From WJMB01 sp964581465 (GTDB lineage: Bacteria > RBG-13-66-14), in the NCBI GenBank assembly GCA_964581465.1, contig CAZOOP010000027.1, positions 1-50,352 on the forward strand: a stretch of 50,352 nt of DNA, given 5' to 3'. The position numbers and the translations under genes are program-made. The notes beneath the pieces are model-generated. The model made no database searches. It saw only the letters and a list, made by a program, of their open reading frames with translations, and was not told the origin of the DNA. Each line of letters starts with the position of its first letter. Position 1 is the first letter of the stretch. Of this stretch, positions 1-8,695 are shown piece after piece.

Positions 1-52
1 GAACTACCTCAGGAGCATACTTCGCGCTTGTTCATAATTAGGTGATAATCCC
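1..52 (+). mobile_element. 3' end of an IS1595-type element (cut by window edge)
   Basis: The sequence matches the last bases of the transposase remnant at 10505-10559 and, in reverse, 15941-15990. It encodes the tail NYLRSILRAC, then the terminal inverted repeat GTGATAATCCC (42-52). The rest of the element lies outside the window. Confidence 0.75.
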
Positions 53-54
53 TA

Positions 55-370
55 ACATTTAGATACAAAGCGGATAGACATTAATCAGATGCGCACATCG
101 AGCGCGATGCTTGTGGCAAGTTCGTGGATTAACACATTCTTTAGGTGCCCGTAGCGACGTAACCACACACAAAGACAGCTTGACGCCGTTGGCCGCGATG
201 ACGATGCTGCGCTCATAAGTAGCATATTATCATGTATATAATGAGTGAGCACCGTGAAGATTAGTTTACAGTCCAAACTTGATTCAGCATGGCCTCGTCA
301 CAGTCGCTTTTACGTAGGGGGGGGTCCAGTTGGAGTGGGCCGGTCCGGGATCGGCATGATGCCTTCCCGC
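55..370 (+). repeat. Dispersed repeat family A, copy 1
   Basis: This stretch is similar, with many substitutions, to 46111-46465 and to the reverse complement of 14155-14517. Shared blocks include GATGCTTGTGGC, GCCCGTAGCGACG, CTTGACGCCGTTGGCC and GATTCAGCATGGCCTCGTC. The two other copies begin with GGGATCACTT, like an IS end. This copy starts right after the IS end at 52. Read on the minus strand, all copies retain traces of one protein segment (RRxGHLKH, then I-PATSISL), so it may be a degenerate coding remnant. I do not recognise the family. Confidence 0.6.
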
Positions 371-520
371 TTTATGCCGCCTGGATCCACTTGCATCAGC
401 AAGTATGCACCAGGTCCGATCCAAACAGTGGTCACTCTCCCGATAAGCATAACCCAAGCAAAACGGAGCTGTTCGTCGGGACCGCGACCCACCAACCACC
501 GGGAGCGTATCGCAGGCGCC

Positions 521-1339
521 ATGACCACTCACGACTGGAGCATCGCCGGCAAGACCGTCCTGCTGACCGGGGCCACCGACGGCATCGGCCTGGCCCTGGC
601 CCGGGAGCTCGACGAGCGCGGCGCCCGACTGCTGCTGCACGGCCGCGACGGGACCAGGGGTAAGCGGCTCCTCGCCGACCTCGACGGCGATCACGCCTGG
701 TACCCGGCCGACCTGGCCTCGCTGGCCCGGGTCGACTCCCTGACCGAGACCGTGATGAAGAACGAGCCCCGCCTCGAGGTGCTGATCTGCAACGCCGGGG
801 TCTATCGCACCGAGCTCGAACACTCGGCCGAGGGCTTCGAGCTGACCTGGGCCGTCAACCACCTGGCCCATTTCCTGCTGGTCAACCGCCTGGTCTATCT
901 GCTGGCGCGAAGCGAGCCCAGCCGGGTGGTCATCGTGGCCTCGATGGCCCACCGCTTCACCGACGGGATACCCCTCGAGGACGCCGCCAATCCAACCCGC
1001 TACGACGCCGGGGAGGCCTACGCCCGCTCGAAGGGCGCCAACATCGCCTTCACCTTGGAGCTGGCGCGGCGCTTGACCGGCTCGGGAATAGCCGTGGGCT
1101 GCCTGCATCCGGGAGTGATCAGCACGAAACTGCTCCACGCCGGCTTCGGCCCCGGCGGTGAGCCTCCGCGCCGCGGCGCGCTGCGTGTGCTTCGACTCGC
1201 CGCCGAGCTCGACGCCGCCGAGCTGCACGGTCGCTACTTCGAGAACGACCGCCCCGTCGAGCCCGCCGCCCACACCCGGAACCCGGAGCTGCAACGCGGA
1301 CTCTGGGAGCGCTCCGAGCACTGGACCGGCCTGGCCTGA
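521..1339 (+). CDS. Short-chain dehydrogenase/reductase (retinol dehydrogenase-like)
   Basis: This is a 272-residue classical SDR oxidoreductase, expected to be cytoplasmic and to use NAD(P)H on a carbonyl or alcohol substrate that the sequence does not reveal. The nucleotide-binding motif TGATDGIG is at residues 16-23 and the structural NAG motif at 91-93. The catalytic triad reads Ser141, Tyr167 and Lys171 (YARSK). The segment VNHLAHF (112-118) and the overall layout resemble the retinol dehydrogenase/WWOX-like group. The open frame extends upstream to 245, but that part overlaps repeat family A and has non-coding character. ATG 521 follows GGGAG (501-505) and GCAGG (512-516) and gives the family's normal N-terminus. 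It has no operon partner; IS remnants lie on both sides. Family assignment is firm, the substrate unknown. Confidence 0.9.
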   Translation: MTTHDWSIAGKTVLLTGATDGIGLALARELDERGARLLLHGRDGTRGKRLLADLDGDHAWYPADLASLARVDSLTETVMKNEPRLEVLICNAGVYRTELEHSAEGFELTWAVNHLAHFLLVNRLVYLLARSEPSRVVIVASMAHRFTDGIPLEDAANPTRYDAGEAYARSKGANIAFTLELARRLTGSGIAVGCLHPGVISTKLLHAGFGPGGEPPRRGALRVLRLAAELDAAELHGRYFENDRPVEPAAHTRNPELQRGLWERSEHWTGLA

Positions 1340-1569
1340 GGGCTCGGCTTGGCACACATCCGCAGCGCGCCGGGGAGTGCGCCGGAGACGGGCCTCAAGA
1401 GCCGACAGCCGCACGGGGCGGGGCGGCGAGCCGGCGTCACCCCGCCCTACGTCAGACAATCGACAGCCCGACCCGGGCTGCGAACCTGTCAAGCACGAGC
1501 CCCATCGCCGCGACACGCCCGATTACTCCGGGCCGACCGCCAAACCAACGGCAGCAAAACCAGCGCGCG

Positions 1570-1850
1570 ATAAATCGATAGGCATCATGGAACGTAATCG
1601 GACCGGCTCAGGCTGATTGGGAGCGGCTTGCTTGGCCGTTCTTCACGTAGCTGAAATGCTCGTTGTTGACCAATCTTTCACATCGCATTCCCTTAATACT
1701 ATTTATTAAGATATTTAGGAGTTAGAGGCGCTCTGCTCTCAGAGCATATGCAAGTGCCTTACGCAAGCGCCTTAGGCAAGTGTACTGACATCTGGGTTCG
1801 CCAAGGATCAGGCCCGTGTTAGTCGCCACTTTTTGACATACCATTATGTG
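1570..1850 (+). repeat. Dispersed repeat family B, copy 1
   Basis: This is similar to the reverse complement of 18450-18710 and of 37440-37630. Landmarks are CATGGAACGT, AGGCTGATTGGGAG(C/A)G near the start, then CAAGTGTACTGA(C/T)ATCTGGG and CGCCACTTTTTG. No coding potential is visible. The rest of the 1340-1973 gap holds only this repeat and the solo IS end at 1824-1927. Confidence 0.55.
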
Positions 1851-1927
1851 ACAACAATCATAAGCCTATTACTATTATTGTTAACAGGATAGGAACACGA
1901 GCGGGTCCGGATAGGGTAGATGATCCC
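1824..1927. mobile_element. Solo IS1595-type 5' end
   Basis: The block CGCCACTTTTTG...GTGACA...TGTTAACAGG...CGGTCCGGATAGGG...GATCCC is laid out like the outer 100 bp of the IS remnants at 16587-16688 and 47383-47486. It lies 46 bp upstream of the pepC start, so the pepC promoter must lie in or beside it. Confidence 0.45.
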
Positions 1928-1973
1928 AACCGATATAATCGATAATCCCCGAGCAATCGACCAAAGGACGACG

Positions 1974-3317
1974 ATGGACAAGCGACTGACCCCGGAGATG
2001 CTGGGCGAGTACTCGGGCCTGTTCTGGGCCGACGAGCGCAACGTGGCCGCCCTCAACGCCGTCACCGCCGCCGACATCCACCAGGTGGCCCTCAACCGCA
2101 ACCTGGCGGCCACCACCGACCACACCTTCAGCATCCACCTGAAGACCCCCAAGGCCACCAGCCAGAAGAAGTCGGGCCGCTGCTGGCTCTTCGCCGGGCT
2201 CAACGTCCTGCGCCTGGCGGCCCGCCAGAGCCTCAACCTCGAGGAGTTCGAGCTCTCCCAGAACTACCTGATGTTCTGGGACAAGCTGGAGAAGGCCAAC
2301 TACTTCCTCGAGAACATCCTGGAGACCCTCGACCGGGGCACCGACGACCGCCTGGTGATGCACCTGCTCAAAGACCCCATCCAGGACGGCGGCCAGTGGG
2401 ACATGTTCGCCAACCTGGCGGCCAAATACGGCGTGGTACCCAAGACGGTCATGCCCGAGACCGCCTCCAGCGGCAACACCCGGACGATGAACGCCCTGGT
2501 GACCGACAAGCTGCGCGAGTTCGCCGCCGTGCTGCGCCGCCGCGCCGCCGAGGGCGCCGACGAGAACGAGCTGCGCCGGATCAAGCTCGAGATGCTCTCG
2601 GCGATCTACCGCCTGCTGACCATCCACCTGGGTGAGCCGCCGCGCAGCTTCGACTGGCAGTGGCGCGACAAGGACGACGAGTTCCACCGCGACAGCGAGC
2701 TGACCCCGCGAGGCTTCTTCGACCGCCACGTCGGCGTCGACCTGCGCGAGACCGTCTGCCTGATCAACTGCCCCACCGCCGACAAGCCCTTCGACCAGCT
2801 CTACACCATCGACTACCTGGGCAACGTCCTCGAGGGGGAGCTCATCCGCTACCTCAACGTCGAGCTGGAGCCCTTCAAGCGGGCGGCGGCGCGGATGCTC
2901 CAGGACGGCAAGCCGGTCTGGTTCGGCTGCGACGTCGGCAAGCGACTCGAGCGCAAGTTGGGCATCCTGGCCGGCGAGCTCTACCGCTACGACCTGGTCT
3001 ACGGCCTGGACTTCGAAAGCGACAAGGCCGAGCGCGTCGACTACGGCCAGAGCCTGATGACCCACGCCATGGTCCTCACCGGCGTCGACCTGGACGACGA
3101 CGGCTACCCGCGCAAATGGCGCGTCGAGAACTCCTGGGGCGAGAAAGTGGGCGACGAGGGCTACCTGGTGATGCTCGACGACTGGTTCGACAAGTTCGTC
3201 TTCGAGGTCGCCGTCGAGCGCAAATACCTGAGCGAAGAGCAACGGGCGCTGCTGGAGGGCGAGCCGGTCCACCTGCCGCCCTGGGACCCGATGGGCGCCC
3301 TGGCCGCCGCGAAGTGA
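1974..3317 (+). CDS. pepC: Bleomycin hydrolase/aminopeptidase C family cysteine peptidase
   Basis: The protein has 447 residues, the normal length for the C1B papain-like aminopeptidases (PepC, bleomycin hydrolase), which form cytoplasmic hexameric barrels and trim peptides from the N-terminus. The oxyanion Gln64 and catalytic Cys70 lie in QKKSGRCWLF, His364 in THAMVLTG and Asn386 in VENSWG, so the triad is complete. The start at ATG 1974 is preceded by AAGGA (1963-1967) at good spacing. An in-frame ATG at 1920 lies inside an IS end and adds residues with no family match. It stands alone, with mobile-element remnants before and after it. Function is confident from the catalytic motifs. Confidence 0.95.
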   Translation: MDKRLTPEMLGEYSGLFWADERNVAALNAVTAADIHQVALNRNLAATTDHTFSIHLKTPKATSQKKSGRCWLFAGLNVLRLAARQSLNLEEFELSQNYLMFWDKLEKANYFLENILETLDRGTDDRLVMHLLKDPIQDGGQWDMFANLAAKYGVVPKTVMPETASSGNTRTMNALVTDKLREFAAVLRRRAAEGADENELRRIKLEMLSAIYRLLTIHLGEPPRSFDWQWRDKDDEFHRDSELTPRGFFDRHVGVDLRETVCLINCPTADKPFDQLYTIDYLGNVLEGELIRYLNVELEPFKRAAARMLQDGKPVWFGCDVGKRLERKLGILAGELYRYDLVYGLDFESDKAERVDYGQSLMTHAMVLTGVDLDDDGYPRKWRVENSWGEKVGDEGYLVMLDDWFDKFVFEVAVERKYLSEEQRALLEGEPVHLPPWDPMGALAAAK

Positions 3318-3656
3318 CTCCAGCCAGGTCGGGCGGCGTTTTGATGTGCGGCGCTTTCGATGCGTGACCGGGTCTTCAGACCCGACCAGAGCTGCTTGCC
3401 ACCAGGCGCCGGGTTGATCACGCACCTCGGCAACGCCGGCATCACGCTGCAAGTTAGAGAACAGGCTGATAGCTCAGCCGCGGCGGCCCAGCCTCGCCTG
3501 TCGCCCGCCATACAACCCTGCTACCTGAACCCGACCTCCAAACGGCCGCTTGAAAGCCCCAATCCCGAGTCGGCCGGTTGTGCTAAGCCGGGGCGGAGCA
3601 ATCATCGAGGCGAATCAAGCCAAGCCATAGCCTCACTGCAAGACGTTTTTGGCTTA

Positions 3657-4023
3657 GGGATTATCACCTGAAACTGAACCTACGTCGAAAACGCAAAAGA
3701 GCGGCATTTAGAACTGACGTGCCGACAATCACCTCACGAATGGCTCCAACTCGATATGCAAACGTTTTGATATCTGCTAAAGTCGCAATATAAAAAGCGT
3801 TTATGCACATATTACCTGAGATGCCCGTGATGCAAGCCAGGAGTCGCGACTTCCCGAAGCAGAGCGATATTCTGGAAGCGTCCGCTTAGTCCGCTTAGTC
3901 CGCTTAGAGAGCATCTTTCATGCCACCAGGCAACGCACTGACTGTGACAGCTAACGCAGCTATAAGACACATAATAACATGCTATTAGCGATACATTTCT
4001 GTTCAGGAACGTGTGATAATCCC
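3657..4023. mobile_element. MITE with IS1595-type ends and perfect 8-bp target duplication
   Basis: The ends are GGGATTATCAC (3657-3667) and its exact complement GTGATAATCCC (4013-4023). The 8-bp sequence TTGGCTTA flanks both sides directly (3649-3656 and 4024-4031), the duplication length typical of IS1595-family transposition. The 367-bp interior is AT-rich and holds a short tandem repeat (three copies of a 9-bp CGCTTAGTC unit near 3888-3905). It has no intact transposase, so it would be non-autonomous. The left end continues as GGGATTATCACCTGAAACTG, also seen at 20351 and 46962. The rest of the 3318-4111 gap shows nothing else. Confidence 0.85.
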
Positions 4024-4111
4024 TTGGCTTATTCCGGGGTCGTCGATTGCCGACGCCCGATGAACCGCAACCTCCCCGCCCGTCTAAAGCCCCCGTGAAA
4101 AGGAAGCAAGC

Positions 4112-5485
4112 ATGCCCACGATCGCCGAAACCGTCGCCGCCCAGCGCGCCTACTTCAAGCGCGGCGAGACCCGGGACCCCCGCTTCCGCTACGAGACCCT
4201 GGAGCGCCTGCGCCGCCTGGTCGCCGACAAAGAAGAGGCCATCCTGGCCGCCCTGCGCCAAGACCTGCGCAAGCCCGAGTACGAGGGCTACAGCTCCGAG
4301 GTCGGCATCGTCCTCGACGAGCTCAAGTACGTCAAGTCCCACCTGGCCTCGTGGTGCCGCCCGCGCCGGGTGCGCACGCCGCTGTTCGACTTCCCCGCCA
4401 AGACGGTCATCCACCCCGAACCCTACGGCGTCGCGGCAATTCTGGCGCCCTGGAACTACCCCTTCCAACTGCTGGTCTCCCCGCTGATCGGCGCCCTGGC
4501 CGCCGGCAACACCGCCGTGGTCAAGCCCTCGGAGCTGGCTCCGGCCACCGCCGAGCTGATCGCCAAGCTGATCGGCGACAGCTTCCCGCCCGAGTACCTG
4601 GCCGTGGTCACCGGCGAGGCCGACGCCGCCAAGGAACTCCTCGAACAGCCCCTGGACTACATCTTCTTCACCGGCTCAACCCGGGTGGGCCGCCTGGTGA
4701 TGCGCGCCGCAGCCGAGCGTCTGGTCCCGGTGACCCTCGAACTGGGCGGTAAGAGCCCGGCCGTCGTCGACCGCGACGCCCGTCTCGAGGTAACCGCCCG
4801 ACGGCTGGCCTGGGGCAAGTTCATCAACGCCGGGCAGACCTGCATCGCCCCGGACTACGTCCTGGCCCACCGCGAGGTCGTCGAGCCGCTGCTCGATCTC
4901 CTCAAAAGCCAAATCGAGGAGTTCTACGGCGCCGATCCCCGACAGAGCCCGGACTACGCCCGGATCATCAATGAATCCCACTTCGACCGGCTGGTCGGCC
5001 TGATCGACCCCGACAAGCTCTGCGTCGGCGGCGATCACGACCGCGACGAGCGCTATATCGCCCCGACGATCCTGCGCGACGTCGACTGGGAAGACCCGGC
5101 GATGGAGGAGGAGATCTTCGGGCCGCTGCTGCCCGTGCTGACCTTCGACTCCCTCGACGAGGCCGTCGAACGAATCAACGAACGACCCCGCCCCCTGGCC
5201 CTCTACTACTTCGGCGAGACCGACTCCCGCATCCGACGGGTTATCGACGGCTGCCCCTTCGGCGGCGGCTGCGTAAACGAGACCGTGATGCACATCGTCA
5301 CCCCTTACGCGCCCTTCGGCGGCGTCGGGGCCAGCGGGATGGGCGCCTACCACGGCCGCTGGAGCTTCGACACCTTCACACACTACAAGACCGTGCTCAC
5401 CAAGAGCAGCCGGATAGACATCAAGCTGCGCTACCCGCCCTACGACGCGAAAAAGCTGCGCTGGACCAAACGCTTCATGGGCTGA
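4112..5485 (+). CDS. Aldehyde dehydrogenase, class 3 (fatty aldehyde dehydrogenase-like)
   Basis: This 457-residue NAD(P)-dependent enzyme oxidises aldehydes to acids. Short length and the pattern PWNYPF...KPSELAP place it in the ALDH3 group that acts on fatty or aromatic aldehydes. FTGSTRVG marks the cofactor site, Glu210 lies in LELGGK, the catalytic Cys244 in NAGQTC, and EEEIFGP and PFGGVGASG follow. The C-terminal stretch after the catalytic domain is the typical ALDH3 tail. ATG 4112 has AAGGAAG (4100-4106) in front. The stop is five bases before the outer arm of palindromic element 1. A MITE ends 88 bp upstream, so its promoter probably lies in the 4024-4100 stretch or inside the MITE. 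Substrate not determinable. Confidence 0.93.
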   Translation: MPTIAETVAAQRAYFKRGETRDPRFRYETLERLRRLVADKEEAILAALRQDLRKPEYEGYSSEVGIVLDELKYVKSHLASWCRPRRVRTPLFDFPAKTVIHPEPYGVAAILAPWNYPFQLLVSPLIGALAAGNTAVVKPSELAPATAELIAKLIGDSFPPEYLAVVTGEADAAKELLEQPLDYIFFTGSTRVGRLVMRAAAERLVPVTLELGGKSPAVVDRDARLEVTARRLAWGKFINAGQTCIAPDYVLAHREVVEPLLDLLKSQIEEFYGADPRQSPDYARIINESHFDRLVGLIDPDKLCVGGDHDRDERYIAPTILRDVDWEDPAMEEEIFGPLLPVLTFDSLDEAVERINERPRPLALYYFGETDSRIRRVIDGCPFGGGCVNETVMHIVTPYAPFGGVGASGMGAYHGRWSFDTFTHYKTVLTKSSRIDIKLRYPPYDAKKLRWTKRFMG

Positions 5486-5490
5486 CCGAC

Positions 5491-5686
5491 CGCCGGGACG
5501 GCCCCGGCCCCCTCACAACACAACCCCCTCCGGCCCGACCCGGCTTTGGCACGTTTCTTGCAGCGGGGCGGGGCCGCCGTTCGGGAAACAAACGCACGGC
5601 ACTCCGCAAGAAACGTGCCAAAGCCGACGCGTCGATGAACCGAACCCGTGGACAGGCCGAGGTCCAGGGCCGGGGCCGTCCCGGCG
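5491..5686. repeat. Two-tier palindromic element, copy 1 (sigma-54-like arms)
   Basis: Outer arms 5491-5510 and 5667-5686 are perfect 20-bp complements. Inner arms 5541-5561 and 5606-5626 (core GGCTTTGGCACGTTTCTTGC) are perfect 21-bp complements around a 44-nt loop. Each inner arm contains TGGCACG-N4-TTGC, the sigma-54 -24/-12 consensus with GG and GC ten bases apart. The right-going promoter would start near 5572, about 167 nt before the AhpD-like gene. The loop begins AGCGGGGCGG and ends ACTCC, which defines the orientation. The outer arm differs in sequence from copies 2-5. Confidence 0.85.
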
Positions 5687-5738
5687 TTAGATAACGTGGG
5701 TGGACGGCTGGAATCAACACCGAGCGGAGACGACACCG

Positions 5739-6260
5739 ATGGCACCACCGCGCGGACGCCGACGAAGCTTTGATAAACGCCGCTACCGCTCTTGGGGCGA
5801 GTTTCTGTTTGATTTCGGCCGGCTGTTCAGGCGCGGCGCCCGGGTGGGCGAAGTGCTGGCCGGGCGCGGCATCTCCACGGAGTTCCGCCTGCGTTTGATG
5901 CTCACCGCCAGCCGGGTCAACGGCTGCCGCCACTGCACCTATCACCACTCCCGCCACGCTCTGCGGATCGGGGTGGACAACGACGAGGTGGAGGAGCTCT
6001 GTCGGGGGATGATCGGTGATTGTCCGGACGAGGAGCTTACCGCCCTGGTCTACGCCCAGCATTGGACCGCTGCCGACGGCCGTCCCGATCCCGAGCTGCG
6101 TAGCCGCTTCCGGGCCGCCTACCCTCGGGCGACGTCCGACGCCATCGAGCTCACCCTGCGGATGATCCGCTTGGGCAACCTCTTCGGCAACAGCTTCGAC
6201 TACCTGCTGTTCCGTTTGAGCGGCGGCCATTGGGGTCTGGGCGACCGGTCGCTCCGCTGA
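5739..6260 (+). CDS. AhpD-like/carboxymuconolactone decarboxylase family protein
   Basis: This 173-residue protein has the helical AhpD/CMD fold signature NGCRHCTYHH, with Cys63 and Cys66 as the likely redox pair and His69/His70 nearby. Members act as peroxidase partners, decarboxylases or enzymes of unknown substrate, in the cytoplasm. The N-terminal 20 residues are rich in Arg and Lys. ATG 5739 is preceded by GGAG (5724-5728); a GTG at 5700 in frame would add 13 residues and begins just after the palindromic element. That element places a sigma-54-like promoter about 167 nt upstream. No gene follows in the same unit before the pil promoter. Family confident, role unknown. Confidence 0.8.
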   Translation: MAPPRGRRRSFDKRRYRSWGEFLFDFGRLFRRGARVGEVLAGRGISTEFRLRLMLTASRVNGCRHCTYHHSRHALRIGVDNDEVEELCRGMIGDCPDEELTALVYAQHWTAADGRPDPELRSRFRAAYPRATSDAIELTLRMIRLGNLFGNSFDYLLFRLSGGHWGLGDRSLR

Positions 6261-6305
6261 GCACCTGACAGTCGACCACCTACATCAGATTGCGTAACCT
6301 CCCGC

Positions 6306-6334
6306 TTGCCCGTCACTCACCACTGTGGTAAGCT
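6306..6334 (+). promoter_or_regulatory. Candidate sigma-70 promoter of the pil cluster
   Basis: TTGCCC (6306-6311) and TAAGCT (6329-6334) are separated by 17 bp and lie 52 bp before the pilM start. The match to consensus is moderate. Confidence 0.4.
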
Positions 6335-6385
6335 CTAATCGATTAATCCACCTTCCAGCCAACCAACCTTTCCGGCGGTCGCCAG

Positions 6386-7435
6386 ATGGGCGAGGAGTAC
6401 AGCCGTCTCTCCCTGGGCCTGGACATCGGCTCCAGCTTCGTCAAGCTGGTGGCGCTGAGCCGCCGCGACGGCCTCTGGGCTCTCCAGGACGTGGCCTTGG
6501 CCTCCCTGCCCGAGGGGGCCATCGTCGACGGCGACGTGATGGACTCCGGGGCCGTAGCCGAATCCATCGAGGCCCTCTTCCGCCGCCTCGAGCTTCAGGA
6601 GAACCGGGTCATCTCCGGCATCTCCGGGCGGGCGGTCATCGTCAAGCCCATCCGCATCCCCACCGACGACCCCGACGAGCTGGCCCAGAACGTCTCCTGG
6701 GAGGCCGAGCAGTACCTGCCCAGCCTGGACGACGTCAACCTCGACTACCACGTCATCGAGCGCGGCGCGGGGCAGACCCGGGTCCTGCTGGTGGCCGCCA
6801 AGCGGGAGCGTCTGGAGAATCACCGGATGATTTTGCGCCTGGCCGGTCTCGAACCGCTGATTATCGACGTGGACTCTTTCGCCCTGGGCAACTGCTACGA
6901 GCTCAACCGACCCGCCGAAGCGCCGCGCACCGCCGTGCTGCTCAACATCGGCGCCGCGCTGACCAACATCAACGTGCTCTGCGAGGGCTCGCCCCACTTC
7001 ACCCGCGATGTCTCTATCGCCGGCAACAACTTCACCGAGGCCGCCGCCCGGGAGCTCTCCCTCTCCGTGGCCGACGCCGAGCGCGCCAAGCGCGGCGAGC
7101 TGCCCGAGGTCGACCCCCTGGCCCTCAACGACGTCCTCGACACCGTCGCCGAGGACCTCGTCGGCGAAATCAGCCGCACCCTGGGACACTTCTTCGATAC
7201 CAACCCGGAGCTCGATCTATCCCGGGTTTTCCTCTCCGGCGGCTCCAGCGGCCTGCCCCAGATCACCATGGCCCTGGAGAAGACCCTGGCCGTCCCCGTC
7301 GAGCATCTGGACCCCCTGGCCGAACTGGACCTCGATGAGTCGGGGATGAACCGCGACGACCTGGCGACCCTGGCGCCCCAACTGGCCGTAGGCGTCGGCT
7401 TGGCCATCCGCGGCGCCGACGACGAACTGCCCTGA
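6386..7435 (+). CDS. pilM: Type IV pilus assembly ATPase-like protein PilM
   Basis: PilM is a cytoplasmic actin/FtsA-fold protein that binds the cytoplasmic tail of PilN and links the pilus motor to the alignment complex. The 349 residues begin with the phosphate-binding GLDIGSS motif (11-17) and contain the second nucleotide-binding segment LSGGSSGLPQ near residue 284, as expected for PilM. The length is normal. The ribosome-binding site is weak (GGCGG about 9 bases before ATG 6386). It is the first gene of the cluster and is followed after 21 bp by pilN. Assignment rests on fold motifs plus the pilN/pilO context. Confidence 0.92.
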   Translation: MGEEYSRLSLGLDIGSSFVKLVALSRRDGLWALQDVALASLPEGAIVDGDVMDSGAVAESIEALFRRLELQENRVISGISGRAVIVKPIRIPTDDPDELAQNVSWEAEQYLPSLDDVNLDYHVIERGAGQTRVLLVAAKRERLENHRMILRLAGLEPLIIDVDSFALGNCYELNRPAEAPRTAVLLNIGAALTNINVLCEGSPHFTRDVSIAGNNFTEAAARELSLSVADAERAKRGELPEVDPLALNDVLDTVAEDLVGEISRTLGHFFDTNPELDLSRVFLSGGSSGLPQITMALEKTLAVPVEHLDPLAELDLDESGMNRDDLATLAPQLAVGVGLAIRGADDELP

Positions 7436-7456
7436 CCCCTCCCGGCGAGGTGGACC

Positions 7457-8122
7457 TTGATCCGCATCAACCTGCTGCGCGACCGTCGGGTCAAGCCCGC
7501 CGGCGGCCCCGAAGAGGCCCCGACCGAGCCCTTCCCCGCGCCGGAGCCCAACGCCGGACCCAGCATGGGCGTGGGCTTCGACGACTACGCGCGCGCCGAC
7601 GAAGTCTACTTCCCCACCACAAAACGCTTCAACAACTTCCACCTGGCCCTGATCATCAGCGGGGTGGTCCTGGCCGGCCTGATCGTCTGGAGCTTCATCG
7701 CCGCCGACGCCGTCGACGAGGCCCGGACAGAGCGCGACGGCCTCGAGGCCGCCCTGACCGAGGCCCGCGCCGGTTCCGCCGAACTAGACGTCCTCATCGC
7801 CCAGCACGACGCCCTCGGGCGCCGCATCGAGGCCCTGAAGCTGATGTCCTCCCCCGGCGGCTCCGCCGAACGCTACCTGGACCTGCTCCAGGCCGTCAAC
7901 GAGGCCGTCCCACAACGCGACATCTGGCTCTCCGAGCTGCGCGAGCGCGAGGGCTCCGTCCAGCTAAAGGGCAACACCTACAACCACTTCGCCCTGGCCG
8001 ACATCCTCGAGGGGCTCATCGACGATCCCGCCCTCTCCGCCGTGCGCCAGGGCGGCGCCCAGAGCATCGACGTCGAGGGCTCCCGGGTGCTGCAGTTCGA
8101 CTTCAGCGCCAAACTGGACTAG
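7457..8122 (+). CDS. pilN: Type IV pilus assembly protein PilN
   Basis: PilN is a bitopic inner-membrane protein whose N-terminal tail docks into PilM and whose periplasmic part pairs with PilO. The 221 residues start MIRINLL, the classic PilM-binding motif. The start codon is TTG at 7457, supported by GAGGTGG (7447-7453) and by the motif. A longer than usual cytoplasmic linker (residues 12-58, rich in Pro and Glu) precedes one membrane segment (about 61-84), a coiled coil (85-125) and a ferredoxin-like periplasmic domain. It lies between pilM and, after a 573-bp interval holding a small Cys-rich ORF, the pilO-pilP fusion. Confidence 0.92.
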   Translation: MIRINLLRDRRVKPAGGPEEAPTEPFPAPEPNAGPSMGVGFDDYARADEVYFPTTKRFNNFHLALIISGVVLAGLIVWSFIAADAVDEARTERDGLEAALTEARAGSAELDVLIAQHDALGRRIEALKLMSSPGGSAERYLDLLQAVNEAVPQRDIWLSELREREGSVQLKGNTYNHFALADILEGLIDDPALSAVRQGGAQSIDVEGSRVLQFDFSAKLD

Positions 8123-8502
8123 CGGCTGCGCTTGACGGGTCCGGAGGCGGTATCATTCACCGGCGGCTGTAATCGCGCATGAGCCGAGGGTCCTACAACC
8201 GACCACCGACCTGAGAGCAGTCGGCCGAAGATAATTCCTGAAGAGCAATTGAGACATGAAGGGTGACCTCGCCAGTCTTCACTATCAGTCTTCAATATCA
8301 GTTTCACTAGTTGAGCACGGGTCGATAGGCGTAACCGAAGGTGGAGCTTCAAGTCCGGAGCGCCGCCTCCCGCGCCGACGGGCTGATTGGCCGATAACAG
8401 CCGAACCGTCGCCCGCTTGCCATCGGAACATCACGCCCCGCGATCCGTTCCGAAGCGCAAAGAGCAAGGCAGTCGCTGTCGGCTCATATCATAAGCAGAA
8501 CA

Positions 8503-8682
8503 ATGGCCTATCGCGGTACCTTCTGCCGCTGTTGCGGCAAACCTCTTGCTGACGGTCGCTGTCCCCGAGGCTGCGGGCGGCGTTATGTCAATCGTTCTCC
8601 CTATCGCCTCCACTGTGAGATCTGCGGGCTTGAGTGTGACCCTCCTCCTGTCTGCCCGGAACATAAACGCCAAGAGGCCTGA
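8503..8682 (+). CDS. Small Cys-rich zinc-ribbon-like protein (59 aa) between pilN and pilO
   Basis: An open frame of 59 codons from ATG 8503 to TGA 8680-8682 ends 13 bp before the pilO-pilP start. It encodes ten cysteines grouped as CRCCG (8-12), CPRGC (20-24), CEICGLEC (38-45) and C51, plus H54, which resembles two tandem zinc-binding knuckles of the kind found in zinc-ribbon mini-proteins. It has no signal peptide or membrane segment. The Shine-Dalgarno sequence is poor (AAGCAGAACA), which lowers confidence. Codons are GC-rich in third positions until the end. Function unknown. The preceding 8123-8502 shows no other gene. Confidence 0.55.
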   Translation: MAYRGTFCRCCGKPLADGRCPRGCGRRYVNRSPYRLHCEICGLECDPPPVCPEHKRQEA

Positions 8683-8695
8683 TAATCGAGCCTAG

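Noticed and set aside
1343..1362. GCTCGGCTTGGCACACATCC as another sigma-54 site
   Set aside because: It contains TTGGCAC but no GC at the right distance and no inverted partner.
284..1516. Antisense open frame over the SDR gene (410 codons)
   Set aside because: Shadow frame; the sense gene has clear SDR motifs.
1881..3452. Long antisense open frame over pepC (523 codons)
   Set aside because: It mirrors the pepC frame on the other strand with repetitive Val/Gln/Glu composition, typical of GC-rich antisense shadows. It has no ribosome site and no family motif.
5541..5626. Palindromic element as a plain rho-independent terminator
   Set aside because: The hairpin has a 44-nt loop and no T-tract, lies upstream of start codons in all five copies, and in copy 3 lies between divergent genes where no terminator is needed.
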